Source: Streptomyces sp. PTY087I2
GTDB lineage: Bacteria > Actinomycetota > Actinomycetes > Streptomycetales > Streptomycetaceae
Direction: 5' to 3'
Assembly (NCBI RefSeq): GCF_001687325.1
Contig: NZ_LZRD01000027.1
Location: 41,511 to 105,510, forward strand
DNA: 64,000 nt
The position numbers and the translations under genes were made by a program. The notes beneath the pieces are model-generated. The model worked only from the letters and a program-made list of their open reading frames with translations. It had not been told where the DNA came from and did no database searches. Positions 43,788-53,051 of this stretch are shown here, piece by piece; position 1 is the first letter of the stretch; each line of letters opens with the position of its first letter.

Positions 43788-45403
43788 ATGCAGGCACTGG
43801 GGCCGGACGATCCGTCGCAGGTGGGGTCGTTCAGGACGATCGCCGTGCTCGGCCAGGGCGGCATGGGCCGGGTCCTGCTGGCGGCGGCCGGGGACGGGCG
43901 CCTCGTCGCCGTCAAACGCGTGCACACCGACCTCGCCCAGGACGAGGGCTTCCGCGCCCGGTTTCGGCGCGAGGTGGACGCCTCCCGGCGGGTTTCCGGG
44001 GCCTATACGGCGCCGGTGGTCGATGCCGACCCGGACGCCCCCGCGCCCTGGCTCGCCTCCCTGTTCCTGCCCGGACCCACTTTGGGTGAGGCCCTGGAGA
44101 TGGTTGGCGTGCTGCCGGAGGAGGCGGTGCGGCGGCTCGCCTCCGGGCTCGCACGGGCGCTGGCCGACGTCCACCGGACCGGGCTCGTCCACCGGGACCT
44201 GAAGCCGTCGAACGTCCTCCTCACCGAGGACGGCGTCCGGGTCATCGACTTCGGCATCGCGCGGGCCGTCGACCACGCGACCAGGATCACCCACACCGGC
44301 GCCCTCATCGGCTCCCCCGCCTTCATGGCCCCCGAACAGATCGAGGGCGGAAATCCCGGCGCCGCCGCTGACGTGTTCGCGCTCGGTGCCACCCTGGCCC
44401 TGGCCTGCACGGGCAGGCCACCCTTCGACGGCGCTTCGGTTCCGGCGATGCTGTACGCCGTTGTTCATGAGGAGCCCGACCTCACGGCCGTACCGCCGGA
44501 CCTGCGGGATCTCGTCGCCGCCTGCCTTGCCAAGGACCCGGCACTGCGCCCCTCCCCGCAGGAGGTGTCGGCCCGCCTCGGGTCCGTGCCGGCCGCCGCC
44601 CGCCCCTGGCCGCAGGCCGTGCACGCCCGAATCACGGCCCGGCGGACGGAGGCCGAGCGGCTGGTCGTCCATACCACGCCGACCATCGCTCCCCCGCCCG
44701 CGCCCGTACCGGCTTCACCCCCCACTCCCAACCCGGCCTCCCCGCCCACTCCTGTACGGGCTCCCGTCCCTGCTCCCCGACGCCGGCCCCGGCGGGGCGG
44801 ATCGCGGCAGCCGTCGTCGCCGGCGTCCTCGTGGTCACCGGCGCGGTGGGCGCGGCGACGGGCTGGGCGGCGGATGTGTTCTACCTGGTGGTGCCGGAGT
44901 CGGTCCCGACGCCGGGGGACGTACCGCTGGACCGGGTCGCCGACCGGTACACCGGGGCGCCGCCCGACTGCGCCCACATATACGCGCGGGTCGAGACGCC
45001 CGCCGGACTCGTCGCGGAGCGCTACCCGGCCACGGGGGACCCGGCCGGACCGCCGCCCGGCGGGCGGTGGTCCGAACAGTGCAGGTGGAGCGCCGGCTCC
45101 GAGGACACGATCACGATCACCTGGGACCAGTACGACAGCGCCGAAGGCCGGACCGGCGCCGAGCGGGCGAAGGAGCGTTACGAGGAGTTCTACCGGCGCG
45201 GCACCACCTCGCGCGTCTCGGACCTCGACTTCGTCGAAGAGGCCCTGTGGGAGAGGGCCGGCGACCAATGCGTCCTGCGCGGGCGGGACGGGAATCTGAA
45301 CCTCTTCGTGGCGGTGGATCGTCCCACCCTTCCGGCGGACCGCTGTGAGAGCGTCGCCGAGGAGACCGGGCAGCAGTTCATGGCGGCGGTGAAGGCATGG
45401 TGA
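43788..45403 (+). pseudogene. receptor Ser/Thr protein kinase, frameshifted
   Basis: The first frame encodes a complete kinase domain (about residues 12-270): GQGGMGRVLLAA, VAVKRVH, LVHRDLKPSNVLL, VIDFGIARA and SPAFMAPEQIEG. It continues into a Pro-rich juxtamembrane linker. At about 44770-44810 coding shifts to another frame, which supplies the transmembrane helix (IAAAVVAGVLVVTGAVGAAT) and an extracellular domain of about 170 residues with two or more cysteines (RYTGAPPDCAHIYARVE and GERAGDQCVL-like). A single missing base in a GC run explains the break. The kinase half could still be made. The neighbouring paralogue is intact. Sequencing error, phase variation and true decay are all possible. 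Confidence 0.8.
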
Positions 45404-46935
45404 TCCGCCCCCTCGGTCCTGCTGACCCGCACCGGGTCGGCCCGTATCGGCTCCTCGCCGAACTGGGCCGGGGAGGCATGGGGCGGGTGCTCCTCGGCGT
45501 CGCGCCGGACGGGCGGCTCGCCGCCGTGAAGCAGGTGCACGCCCGGCTCGCGGCCGACGAGGGTTTCCGCGCCCGGTTCCGGCGCGAGGTTGCTGCCTCC
45601 CAGCGTGTGTCCGGGGCCTGCACGGCAGCCGTCCTGGACGCCGACACCGAGGCGGCCGCCCCCTGGCTCGCCTCCGTGTTCGTGGCCGGACCCTCCCTCG
45701 GCTCGGCCGTGGAGCGATCGGACGCGCTGCCCGCCGAGACCGTACGGCGGCTCGCCGTGGGCCTGGCGGCGGCGCTGGACGAGATCCACCGGGCGGGGCT
45801 GATCCACCGCGACCTGAAGCCGGACAACGTCCTGTTGTCGGAGGACGGGGTGCGGGTCATCGACTTCGGTATCGCGCGGGCCGCCGAGAGCGGCAACCTC
45901 ACCGAGCTGACCGGCACGGGGCTGGTCGTCGGCTCTCCCGCGTTCATGTCCCCCGAGCAGGCGGAGGGCCGGGAACTCACTCCGGCGAGCGACGTGTTCT
46001 CCCTCGGCTCGGTCCTGGTCCTGGCGGCGACGGGGAAGAGCCCGTTCGCCGGGCCCTCGCCCCTCCAGGAGCTCTACTCCGTCGTGCACACCGAACCCCC
46101 GCTCGACGCCGTGCCGGTAGAGCTGCGCGGTCTCGTCGCCGCCTGCCTGGCCAAGAACCCTGCGGGCCGCCCGACCCCCGCACAACTCCTCGCCGCCCTG
46201 GGGCCGGTGACCCCCGTCGCCCACCCCTGGCCGCCGGCCGTCCGAGCGGCGATCGCCGAGCAACGGGCGGGCGTCGACCGCCTCCTGGCCAAGGACCCCA
46301 CCCCCGAGCCGGTGGCGGTCCCGCCCCGGCCGGACGCCCTCACCGCCGTCGTCACCCAACTGTCGACCCCGGCCGGGACCGCCCCACCCCGGCGAAGGCG
46401 CTGGATCCGGGACTGGGCCGCAGCCGCGGCCGCCCTGGGCGTACTGGGCGCCGGGGCCTGGTGGTTCGTACGGACCGACGGGCCGACCGACCGGTACCTC
46501 AGGATGCCGACCTGCGCCGAAGCGGCGCCGAAGCTCCCCCTGCCGGAACAGCGCACAGACCGTGACGACCTCACCTCCTCACTGGAGACCACCTGCTCCT
46601 GGCAGAAGAAGAACCCGCTCAAGCCGGACAGCTGGAATGTCTTTCCCTTCGCCGAGGTCAGTTGGAACCTGCGCCGTTCGTACGAATCCCAGAGCGGCGC
46701 TGCGCTCCAGAAGGAGATCTTCGGGCGGGGCGAGCGCTCCGCGACCGGTCTCGCCTTCGCCGACGAGGCGTACTGGAACTCCTCGCCGTCCCGCGGCGGC
46801 GGATGTGCGCTCTCCGTCCGTGCGGACAACCTCATCGTGTCCGTAAAGCTCTGGGACGAGCCGCAACCCTCCGACTGCGAGCAGAAGGCGATAAGGATCG
46901 CCGAGGCCGCCGTGGACGCCACCCCAACCCAGTAG
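45397..46935 (+). CDS. receptor-type Ser/Thr protein kinase
   Basis: This 512-residue membrane kinase is paralogous to the preceding gene and overlaps its end by 7 bases. The kinase domain (residues 1-275) shows GRGGMGRVLLGV, AAVKQVH, LIHRDLKPDNVLL, VIDFGIARA and SPAFMSPEQAEG. A Pro-rich linker, a transmembrane helix (WAAAAAALGVLGAGAWWFV) and a 150-residue extracellular domain follow. That domain contains CAEAAPKLPLPEQRTD, TTCSWQKKNP, GGGCALSV and SDCEQKA, four cysteines that may form disulfides. It would phosphorylate cytoplasmic proteins in response to an extracellular cue that is unknown. Confidence 0.92.
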   Translation: MVIRPLGPADPHRVGPYRLLAELGRGGMGRVLLGVAPDGRLAAVKQVHARLAADEGFRARFRREVAASQRVSGACTAAVLDADTEAAAPWLASVFVAGPSLGSAVERSDALPAETVRRLAVGLAAALDEIHRAGLIHRDLKPDNVLLSEDGVRVIDFGIARAAESGNLTELTGTGLVVGSPAFMSPEQAEGRELTPASDVFSLGSVLVLAATGKSPFAGPSPLQELYSVVHTEPPLDAVPVELRGLVAACLAKNPAGRPTPAQLLAALGPVTPVAHPWPPAVRAAIAEQRAGVDRLLAKDPTPEPVAVPPRPDALTAVVTQLSTPAGTAPPRRRRWIRDWAAAAAALGVLGAGAWWFVRTDGPTDRYLRMPTCAEAAPKLPLPEQRTDRDDLTSSLETTCSWQKKNPLKPDSWNVFPFAEVSWNLRRSYESQSGAALQKEIFGRGERSATGLAFADEAYWNSSPSRGGGCALSVRADNLIVSVKLWDEPQPSDCEQKAIRIAEAAVDATPTQ

Positions 46936-47046
46936 CCAGCCTGGCACCCAGTCGATCCGGAAGCATTGGGGCCCTCCGAGGCCCTGCCCCAGGTCCTGCC
47001 GCCGCACAGTTTCACGCGCCCTGATCGCCTCCTCTCCTCACCACCT

Positions 47047-47069
47047 TCTCGGTGAAGGATTCACCGAGA
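47047..47069. promoter_or_regulatory. perfect 10-bp inverted repeat upstream of permease
   Basis: TCTCGGTGAA, a 3-base spacer GGA, and the exact complement lie 55 bases before the permease TTG start. Size and position suit a dimeric regulator's operator. It is too far (111 bases) from the upstream kinase stop, and lacks a T run, to be a convincing terminator. Confidence 0.55.
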
Positions 47070-47124
47070 TCGCTTATCGTGCGGCGGACCGCAGAAGCAG
47101 AACATGGCCGCAAGGAGACACGGA

Positions 47125-48429
47125 TTGAGCAGTCCGTCCCCGCGCAGAGCCGCATCCCCAGCCGCAGCCGCAGCCGCATCCGCATCCGCACCCCCGGGCG
47201 AACTCCAGCGGCGTATCGGCGTGCCGGACGCCGTGGTGATCGGCCTGGGGTCGATGATCGGCGCCGGGATCTTCGCCTCGCTCGCCCCCGCCGCCCGTGC
47301 CGCCGGGTCCGGGCTGCTGCTCGGGCTCGGGCTGGCCGCTGTCGTCGCGTACTGCAACGCCGCCTCCTCCGCCCGGCTCGCCGCCCTCTACCCGGCCTCG
47401 GGCGGCACCTACGTCTACGGGCGTGAGCGGCTCGGCGCGTTCTGGGGGTACCTGGCCGGGTGGGCGTTCGTCGTGGGCAAGGCCGCATCGTGCGCAGCGA
47501 TGGCGTTGACCGTCGGCTCCTACGTCTGGCCGGGCCAGGCCCACGCGGTCGCGGTGGCCGCCGTGGTGGCCCTGACGGCGGTCAACTACGCGGGCATCCA
47601 GAAGTCCGTCCTGCTCACCCGCGTCATCGTGGCGGTCGTCCTGGCAGTGCTCGCCGCCGTCGCGACCGCCTCCCTGACCTCCGGCAGCGCCGATGCGGCC
47701 CACCTGGAGATCGGTACGGACGCCACGGCCGCCGGTGTGCTCCAAGCAGCCGGGCTGCTGTTCTTCGCGTTCGCCGGTTACGCCCGCATCGCCACCCTCG
47801 GCGAAGAGGCCCGCGACCCGGCCCGCACCATTCCTCGCGCCACCCCGATCGCCCTCGGCATCACCCTCGTCGTCTACGCCCTCGTCGCCGTCTCCGTCCT
47901 CCTCGTCCTCGGCCCCGACGGACTCGCCTCCGCCGCGGCCCCGCTCACGGAGGCCGCGCGGGCGGCCGACGCCGGCTGGCTCGTCCCCGTCGTACGGGTC
48001 GGCGCGGCCGTCGCGGCCCTCGGCTCCCTGCTCGCCCTCGTCCTCGGCGTCTCCCGCACCACCCTGGCCATGGCCCGCGACCACCACCTCCCGCACGCCC
48101 TGGCCGCCGTACACCCGCGCTTCCGGGTCCCCCACCGGGCCGAACTCCTCGTCGGCGCCGTCGTCGCCGTGGCCGCCGCGACCACCGACGTACGCGGAGC
48201 GATCGGGTTCTCCTCCTTCGGCGTCCTCGCGTACTACGCCATCGCCAACGCCTCCGCATGGACCCTGACCCGGGCCGAAGGCCGCCCGGCCCGGATCATC
48301 CCCGTCACCGGTCTGGCCGGCTGCCTCGTCCTCGCCTTCGCCCTGCCGCTGCCCTCCGTGCTCACCGGAGCCGCCGTCCTCCTCGTCGGCGCCGCCGCGT
48401 ACGGCATCCGCCACGCGGTGTCCCGGTAG
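47125..48429 (+). CDS. APC-family amino acid permease
   Basis: This protein of about 434 residues has around twelve hydrophobic helices and the APC signature near the first: DAVVIGLGSMIGAGIFASLA, then YPASGGTYVYGRERLGAFWG and ATLGEEARDPARTIPRA. It should import an amino acid or polyamine with a cation. I take TTG 47125 as start because AAGGAG lies 7 bases upstream, whereas the earlier ATG at 47104 lacks a site and adds only a basic extension. The gene stands alone, with the 10-bp palindrome upstream as a possible control site. Confidence 0.9.
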   Translation: MSSPSPRRAASPAAAAAASASAPPGELQRRIGVPDAVVIGLGSMIGAGIFASLAPAARAAGSGLLLGLGLAAVVAYCNAASSARLAALYPASGGTYVYGRERLGAFWGYLAGWAFVVGKAASCAAMALTVGSYVWPGQAHAVAVAAVVALTAVNYAGIQKSVLLTRVIVAVVLAVLAAVATASLTSGSADAAHLEIGTDATAAGVLQAAGLLFFAFAGYARIATLGEEARDPARTIPRATPIALGITLVVYALVAVSVLLVLGPDGLASAAAPLTEAARAADAGWLVPVVRVGAAVAALGSLLALVLGVSRTTLAMARDHHLPHALAAVHPRFRVPHRAELLVGAVVAVAAATTDVRGAIGFSSFGVLAYYAIANASAWTLTRAEGRPARIIPVTGLAGCLVLAFALPLPSVLTGAAVLLVGAAAYGIRHAVSR

Positions 48430-48473
48430 CCCTCTCGTCACACCCCGGCCCGCGCCCCACGACCCCGTTGCCG

Positions 48474-48992
48474 TCAGACCGCCTGGCCGATGGCCGCACG
48501 GGCCGCCACGCGGAATTCCTTGACCGTCTCGTAGAGGGCCCGCTCCCGTTCGGCGGCCAGGGCTGCGTGCTCCGCCTTGCGGGTGGTGTCGCCCGCGCGG
48601 GCATCCTCGGCCATGCTCCGCATGACGTACGAGAGGTCGGCGGAGGCGTTGGAGACGCGTTCCGCGACGGCCGCGACCGCTGCCGGGCCTTCGAGGATGA
48701 CGACCTCGCAGGTCCGGTGGACCTCACGGGCCAACGTGACGAAGCGGACCGTCAGTTCCTCGATCGCGGTCCGATCGGGCCGGTCCGGGCGCAGCGCGTC
48801 GAGTACGGCGTCCATGGCGAGGTCGCGGTCGTGGAGCGCGCCGAGGTACCGGGCGTACGCCTCACGACGGTGCTGGCGGCTCTGCTGGGCGTGCTGCGAC
48901 CGTGCCTGGGCGCGGCCGTTGACGATCGCCGCCCCGAGCGTCGCGGCGGAACCTACGGCGGCCCCCAGCAGTGCGGCGAGTCCAGAGTCCAT
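48474..48992 (-). CDS. hypothetical membrane-anchored helical protein
   Basis: This 172-residue protein has one N-terminal hydrophobic segment (LAALLGAAVGSAATLGAAIV) and a long Ala/Arg/Glu-rich helical remainder (RQHRREAYARYLGALHDRDL and ERERALYETVKEFRVAARAA) that may form coiled coils. No domain is recognised. ATG 48992 is chosen because it opens directly on the hydrophobic segment. A longer start at 49025 lacks support. It is convergent with the permease gene. Confidence 0.72.
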   Translation of the reverse strand: MDSGLAALLGAAVGSAATLGAAIVNGRAQARSQHAQQSRQHRREAYARYLGALHDRDLAMDAVLDALRPDRPDRTAIEELTVRFVTLAREVHRTCEVVILEGPAAVAAVAERVSNASADLSYVMRSMAEDARAGDTTRKAEHAALAAERERALYETVKEFRVAARAAIGQAV

Positions 48993-49037
48993 GCACTCCA
49001 GTCTGCCCGCACCCACGCTGCCCAACGGCCGGAAGAA

Positions 49038-49475
49038 TCAGCCCTCCTGGCCCTCCGGCGCGGTGGACCGCACCAACGAGACCGGCTCCGTCTGCTGGTT
49101 GGAGGCGGAGACGCGCGTGGTGTGACGGGTGAGGCGCAGGCCCATGGCCGTCAGGGTGTCCGTGTCGTACAGCGCGCACAGCAGCGCCGCCGCGTCCGGA
49201 AGCGGCAGCTCGTCCGTCGCGCTGTACCCCAACTGCTCGGCCGTTTCCGGGTCGTCCAGGGCGGCCTGCCGGGCGTGGGCGAGCACCTGGTGGGGGTCGT
49301 CGACGACGAGTTCGTCGATCTGGATCCGCTGGGCGCGGACGCGCAGGTCGAGCGGGCGGGGCTGGGCGGGCCGGGGAGCCGCGACGACCGACCGCAGTTT
49401 CGGGTGGATCAGCGGCGTCACGTCCGCCAGGTGGTTCAGCGGCGTCGGGTCGGTCAGGCCGGTCGGGTGGTTCAT
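49038..49475 (-). CDS. hypothetical protein divergent from XRE regulator
   Basis: This 145-residue soluble protein contains PLDLRVRAQRIQIDELVVDD, ETAEQLGYSATDELPLPDAA and LYDTDTLTAMGLRLTRHTTR. No family or catalytic motif is recognised. It is divergent from the XRE/DUF5753 gene at 49832 and its upstream region contains the 8-bp repeats. The arrangement mirrors the hypothetical gene and XRE pair near 35 kb, though the two hypothetical proteins are not obviously related. Confidence 0.68.
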   Translation of the reverse strand: MNHPTGLTDPTPLNHLADVTPLIHPKLRSVVAAPRPAQPRPLDLRVRAQRIQIDELVVDDPHQVLAHARQAALDDPETAEQLGYSATDELPLPDAAALLCALYDTDTLTAMGLRLTRHTTRVSASNQQTEPVSLVRSTAPEGQEG

Positions 49476-49831
49476 GCGGTGGGCTCCAGAGAACGGGCCG
49501 CCGGAACGACGGTGCACGGAACGGCAGAACGGGGTGCGGAAGTACGGGAGTACGGGAGTACCGGAGTACGGAAGTACCGGAGCATTTGGGCGCGTACGCG
49601 GAGCGGCTGGCGGGGCGGCGAAGCTGAGGCGGAAGGGGCCGGAAGGGGCGGGAGGCGGGAGCTGCGGGGCATGGGGCAAGATCGGCCCGGTCTTACCGAG
49701 TTGGCGTGCGATGGAGTCGGACATGCTTACCTTGGGAGCGCCGTGCGAGCGTCGCAAGGTGCTCTGTGTGCACTGCGCGCAGACTGCGCGGAATGTCGGA
49801 CAGATCGAGCCGGAGCCGGAAGGGGGCAACC
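49476..49831. promoter_or_regulatory. divergent promoter region with 8-bp repeats
   Basis: This region separates a minus-strand hypothetical gene from the XRE regulator. It contains five 8-bp units (listed separately) and G/A-rich tracts near 49621-49665. An open frame crosses it but is not protein-like, which supports the downstream GTG as regulator start. Confidence 0.5.
49538..49577. repeat. five 8-bp tandem repeats (GGAGTAC type)
   Basis: The units read GGAAGTAC, GGGAGTAC, GGGAGTAC, CGGAGTAC and GGAAGTAC without spacers. Each carries the palindromic core GTAC. The period of 8 does not fit coding use. Regulator binding or slipped-strand variation of a promoter are possible. Confidence 0.85.
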
Positions 49832-50701
49832 GTGGCGCGCGAACGGTCGGGCCGTACGGCACGGCACCTGGTCCTGGTGGCCCGTCTGCGGCGCCTGCGG
49901 GAGGGCGCCGGCCTGTCCGTACCGCAGGCGGCGACGCAACTGGGCTGGCATCCCTCGACGCTGCGGCGGCTGGAACAGGCGCAGACCTCCCTCGACGTGG
50001 GGCAGGTGTCCGATCTGCTCGGCCTCTACGGGGCCGGCGCGGCGGAGACCGACGACATCATGGGGCGGCTCAACGCCGCCAACATGCCCGGCTGGTGGCA
50101 CCCCTGGCGGGACGCCATGGCCCCCTGGCAGATGGACCTGATGAGCGTGGAGTCCGCCGCCGGCGTCGTCCGGACCTGGCATCCGGCGCTGGTCCCGCTG
50201 CTGCTGCGCACCCCGGCGTACGCGATGGCCGTGGACGAGGTCATGTTCCCCGAACGGGACGCGGCGGCCCGGCAGCGGCGGGCAGACTTCCTGGTGGAGC
50301 GTCAGAAACGGCTCCAGGAACAGCAGACCCGCCTCTGGGCCGTCCTGCCCGTCACCGCGCTGCGCTGCCAGGTGGGCGACGACGAGGTGATGCGCGAGCA
50401 GTTCGAGATGCTTCAACGGACAGCGGAGCGCGGGGATGTGACGATGCAACTGCATCCCGAGTACGCACCTCCGCACCCGCTGACCGGCGTACCGGCCCTC
50501 TCCCTGTACCGGGTGGAGATCCGGGAGATCGCCGATCATGTGGTGCGGGAGGGCGGGTTGCCCGGCACGGCGGAGGTGTGGGACAGCCCGCACCCCGTGC
50601 AGACGTATCAGGGAATGCTGGACGTGTCGTGCGTGATGGCGATACGGCCGGCCCGAACCAGAGAGGTACTACAGGATGAGTACGACCGGAAATGGGCCTG
50701 A
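49832..50701 (+). CDS. XRE-family regulator with DUF5753-like domain
   Basis: This 289-residue regulator has an N-terminal HTH (LRRLREGAGLSVPQAATQLG then HPSTLRRLEQAQTSLDVGQV) and a C-terminal DUF5753-like domain (PALVPLLLRTPAYAMAVDEV, RQRRADFLVERQKRLQEQQT and RGDVTMQLHPEYAPPH). GTG 49832 has GGAAGGGGG about 5 bases upstream and is preferred over ATG 49793. It overlaps the methyltransferase gene by 26 bases, so the pair is co-translated. Confidence 0.88.
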   Translation: MARERSGRTARHLVLVARLRRLREGAGLSVPQAATQLGWHPSTLRRLEQAQTSLDVGQVSDLLGLYGAGAAETDDIMGRLNAANMPGWWHPWRDAMAPWQMDLMSVESAAGVVRTWHPALVPLLLRTPAYAMAVDEVMFPERDAAARQRRADFLVERQKRLQEQQTRLWAVLPVTALRCQVGDDEVMREQFEMLQRTAERGDVTMQLHPEYAPPHPLTGVPALSLYRVEIREIADHVVREGGLPGTAEVWDSPHPVQTYQGMLDVSCVMAIRPARTREVLQDEYDRKWA

Positions 50702-51482
50702 ACTGCCCGCGCAGATCGACACGAGCGTCGCGCACTCCGCACGTGTCTGGAACTACTGGCTCGGCGGCAAGGACAACTTCCCGGCGGACCGGGCGGCGGG
50801 CGACGCCTACCGGGGCAAGTACCCGCTGATCGAGACGTTCGCGAAGGAGTCCCGGGACTTCCTGCGCCGGACCGTCACCTATCTCGCCCGGGACGCCGGG
50901 ATCCGGCAGTTCCTCGACGTCGGGGCGGGGCTGCCGACCGCGAACAACACGCACGAGGTCGCCCAGCGGATAGCCCCGGAGTCCCGGATCGTGTACGTCG
51001 ACCACGACCCGCTGGTGCTCCTGCACGTCCACGCGCTGCTGACCAGCGCCCCCGAGGGCGCGACCGCGTACGTCGAGGCGGACATGCGCGACACCGAGAC
51101 CGTCCTCACCGGGGCGGCCAAGACCCTGGACCTGACGCAGCCCGTCGCGCTCGTCATCAGCGACGTCCTGGGGCACATCGTGGACTGGGACGACGCGCTG
51201 TCCCTGGTCCGGCGGCTGGTGGAACGCCTGCCCTCCGGCAGCTACCTCTCGCTCAGTCACTCCACCGCGTCCGACGAGGCCCACCGGGCCGTCCAGGACG
51301 AGTACAACGCGAGCGGCGCGATCCCGTACATCTTCCGGGAGCCGGAGACCACGGTCGCGTTCTTCGACGGGCTGGAGATGGTGGAGCCGGGCATGGTGTC
51401 CTGGCCGAACTGGCGCCCCGACGCCAACACCGGCACCACCACGGCCCGGGCCGGATGGGGCGCGGTCGCCCGCATCCCCTGA
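50676..51482 (+). CDS. SAM-dependent methyltransferase (DUF574 / Methyltransf_19 family)
   Basis: This 268-residue protein is a paralogue of the methyltransferase at 33170. Family motifs are AHSARVWNYWLGGKDNFPAD, the SAM loop FLDVGAGLPTANNTHEVA and IVYVDHDPLVLLH. Its start lies inside the 3' end of the XRE regulator gene, so the two are tightly coupled. The substrate is unknown for the family. The coupling to a DUF5753 regulator suggests they work in one pathway, possibly DUF5753 sensing the methylated product (inference). Confidence 0.9.
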   Translation: MSTTGNGPELPAQIDTSVAHSARVWNYWLGGKDNFPADRAAGDAYRGKYPLIETFAKESRDFLRRTVTYLARDAGIRQFLDVGAGLPTANNTHEVAQRIAPESRIVYVDHDPLVLLHVHALLTSAPEGATAYVEADMRDTETVLTGAAKTLDLTQPVALVISDVLGHIVDWDDALSLVRRLVERLPSGSYLSLSHSTASDEAHRAVQDEYNASGAIPYIFREPETTVAFFDGLEMVEPGMVSWPNWRPDANTGTTTARAGWGAVARIP

Positions 51483-51577
51483 TCCGCGTCCGATCCCACC
51501 CCCAACAGCCTTGTCGCGTACGGGAGATATCCAGATGTCCCGTACGCGGCGCGCACGGCCCGCAGAGGCTCTCTCCC

Positions 51578-53032
51578 ATGAGCACCACAGGTACGACCGG
51601 CCACGAGGCCGCCTGTCCGGGCGGCGGCGCCCGGCACGCGCGGGAGACGACGGACCGGCTGCTGCGGGCGGCGACCCGGTCCGGTGCGCATCTGATCGCC
51701 GAGGCCGCCCTGCTGGTCCAGGGCTGGGCCGTGCTGGCCGACCCGATCGCCGGAGCCGTCTACAGCACCCCCGCCGCCTCGGCCGCCGACGGCGTGCACG
51801 CGGCCGCCGCCCCGCGGGAACACCCGCACTGCCTCCAGCGCCCGGCCGCCGGAGCCGTCCTCGTCCTGGCCCCCGGGCCCACCGTCTCCCCCGAACAGGC
51901 CGCCCGCGTCGCCACCACCACCGCGGCCCTCCTGGAGGTGCGCGGGCAGCGGGCGGCGGAGCTGCGGGGCGAGCAGATGCGGCTGCACACCACGCTCGTC
52001 CGGCTGCTGCTGGCCGGCCACACCACCGCCGTAGCCGACACCCTGGGCGGGAACCGGCTCACCCATGTCACGGTCTACCGGCTCACCGGCGCCGACGTCC
52101 CCACCGCCCACCAGGTCCTGTGGCGGGCCGTACGCCCCTCGCTCGCCCCGCACGCCGACGCCTGCACCCTGCTGGGCCGGCTCGACGGCGAACTCGTCGT
52201 CGCCGAACTCCACCGCGGCGGCGACGACGGCCGCGTCCTGCGCCTGGTCTCCCGGGTGAGCGAGCGCCACCACCTGCTGGCGGGCATGGCCGGGCCGCTG
52301 CCCCTGGCCGAGATGCCCACCGCCCACAGCGACGCCGCCGCCGCCCGGCACAGCGCCACCCCCGACCGCCGTATCGTCCCCGCCGACGCCGTCGGCACCT
52401 CCCGGCTCACGCCCCTGCTGCCGACCGCCCCGTACGCCCGCTGGGCGCGGGCCGTGCTGCGCCCGCTGACCCCGGCCCACCAGCACCTGCTGCTCGTCTG
52501 GCTCCGCACCGGCTCCAAGCCCCGCGCGGCCGCCGCGCTCGGGCTGTCCGCCGGTACGGTACGGGCCCGGATACGCGAGCTGTCCCGGCTGCTGGGCGCG
52601 GACCTGGAGGACGCCACCGTGCAGGCGCATCTGCTGCTCGCCCTCCGCGCGCCCGCCCCCGCCGACGACAGCGGGAGCCAGAACGGGAACGGCCCCGCCC
52701 GGCTGGAGGCGTTGCCCGCCGGCCTCCTGGACACCGAGGCGGCCCGGTCCTGGGCCCGCGGTCTGGTCGGCGGTCTGGAGCCGCATCTGCGGATCGCGCT
52801 GACCTGCTGGCTGGGCCACCACGCCCGGACCGCCCCCGCCGCGGCCGAACTGCACGTCCACCGCACCACCCTGGCCAACTGGCTCACCCAGTGCGCCGAA
52901 CACCTCGCCCAGAACCTCGGCGACGCCACCGTACGCGCCGAGATCCACCTCGCGCTGCGGGCCACCCGGACCGGTCCCGACGACCCGGCGGCCCTGCCCC
53001 GGCGCGGCGGGCGCACCTACCGCCGGCTGTGA
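51578..53032 (+). CDS. PucR-type helix-turn-helix regulator
   Basis: This 484-residue protein ends with PucR-like HTH segments. One is near residues 305-350 (LLVWLRTGSKPRAAAALGLS and AGTVRARIRELSRLLGADL). A second, similar one is at the C-terminus (ALTCWLGHHARTAPAAAELH then RTTLANWLTQCAEHLAQNLG). The N-terminal half resembles a sensory region of the kind found in these regulators, with no recognised ligand site. Two HTH units in one chain are unusual. It is convergent with the NTF2-like gene. Its target is unknown. Confidence 0.82.
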   Translation: MSTTGTTGHEAACPGGGARHARETTDRLLRAATRSGAHLIAEAALLVQGWAVLADPIAGAVYSTPAASAADGVHAAAAPREHPHCLQRPAAGAVLVLAPGPTVSPEQAARVATTTAALLEVRGQRAAELRGEQMRLHTTLVRLLLAGHTTAVADTLGGNRLTHVTVYRLTGADVPTAHQVLWRAVRPSLAPHADACTLLGRLDGELVVAELHRGGDDGRVLRLVSRVSERHHLLAGMAGPLPLAEMPTAHSDAAAARHSATPDRRIVPADAVGTSRLTPLLPTAPYARWARAVLRPLTPAHQHLLLVWLRTGSKPRAAAALGLSAGTVRARIRELSRLLGADLEDATVQAHLLLALRAPAPADDSGSQNGNGPARLEALPAGLLDTEAARSWARGLVGGLEPHLRIALTCWLGHHARTAPAAAELHVHRTTLANWLTQCAEHLAQNLGDATVRAEIHLALRATRTGPDDPAALPRRGGRTYRRL

Positions 53033-53051
53033 GCGGCGGCGGAGAGCAGGG

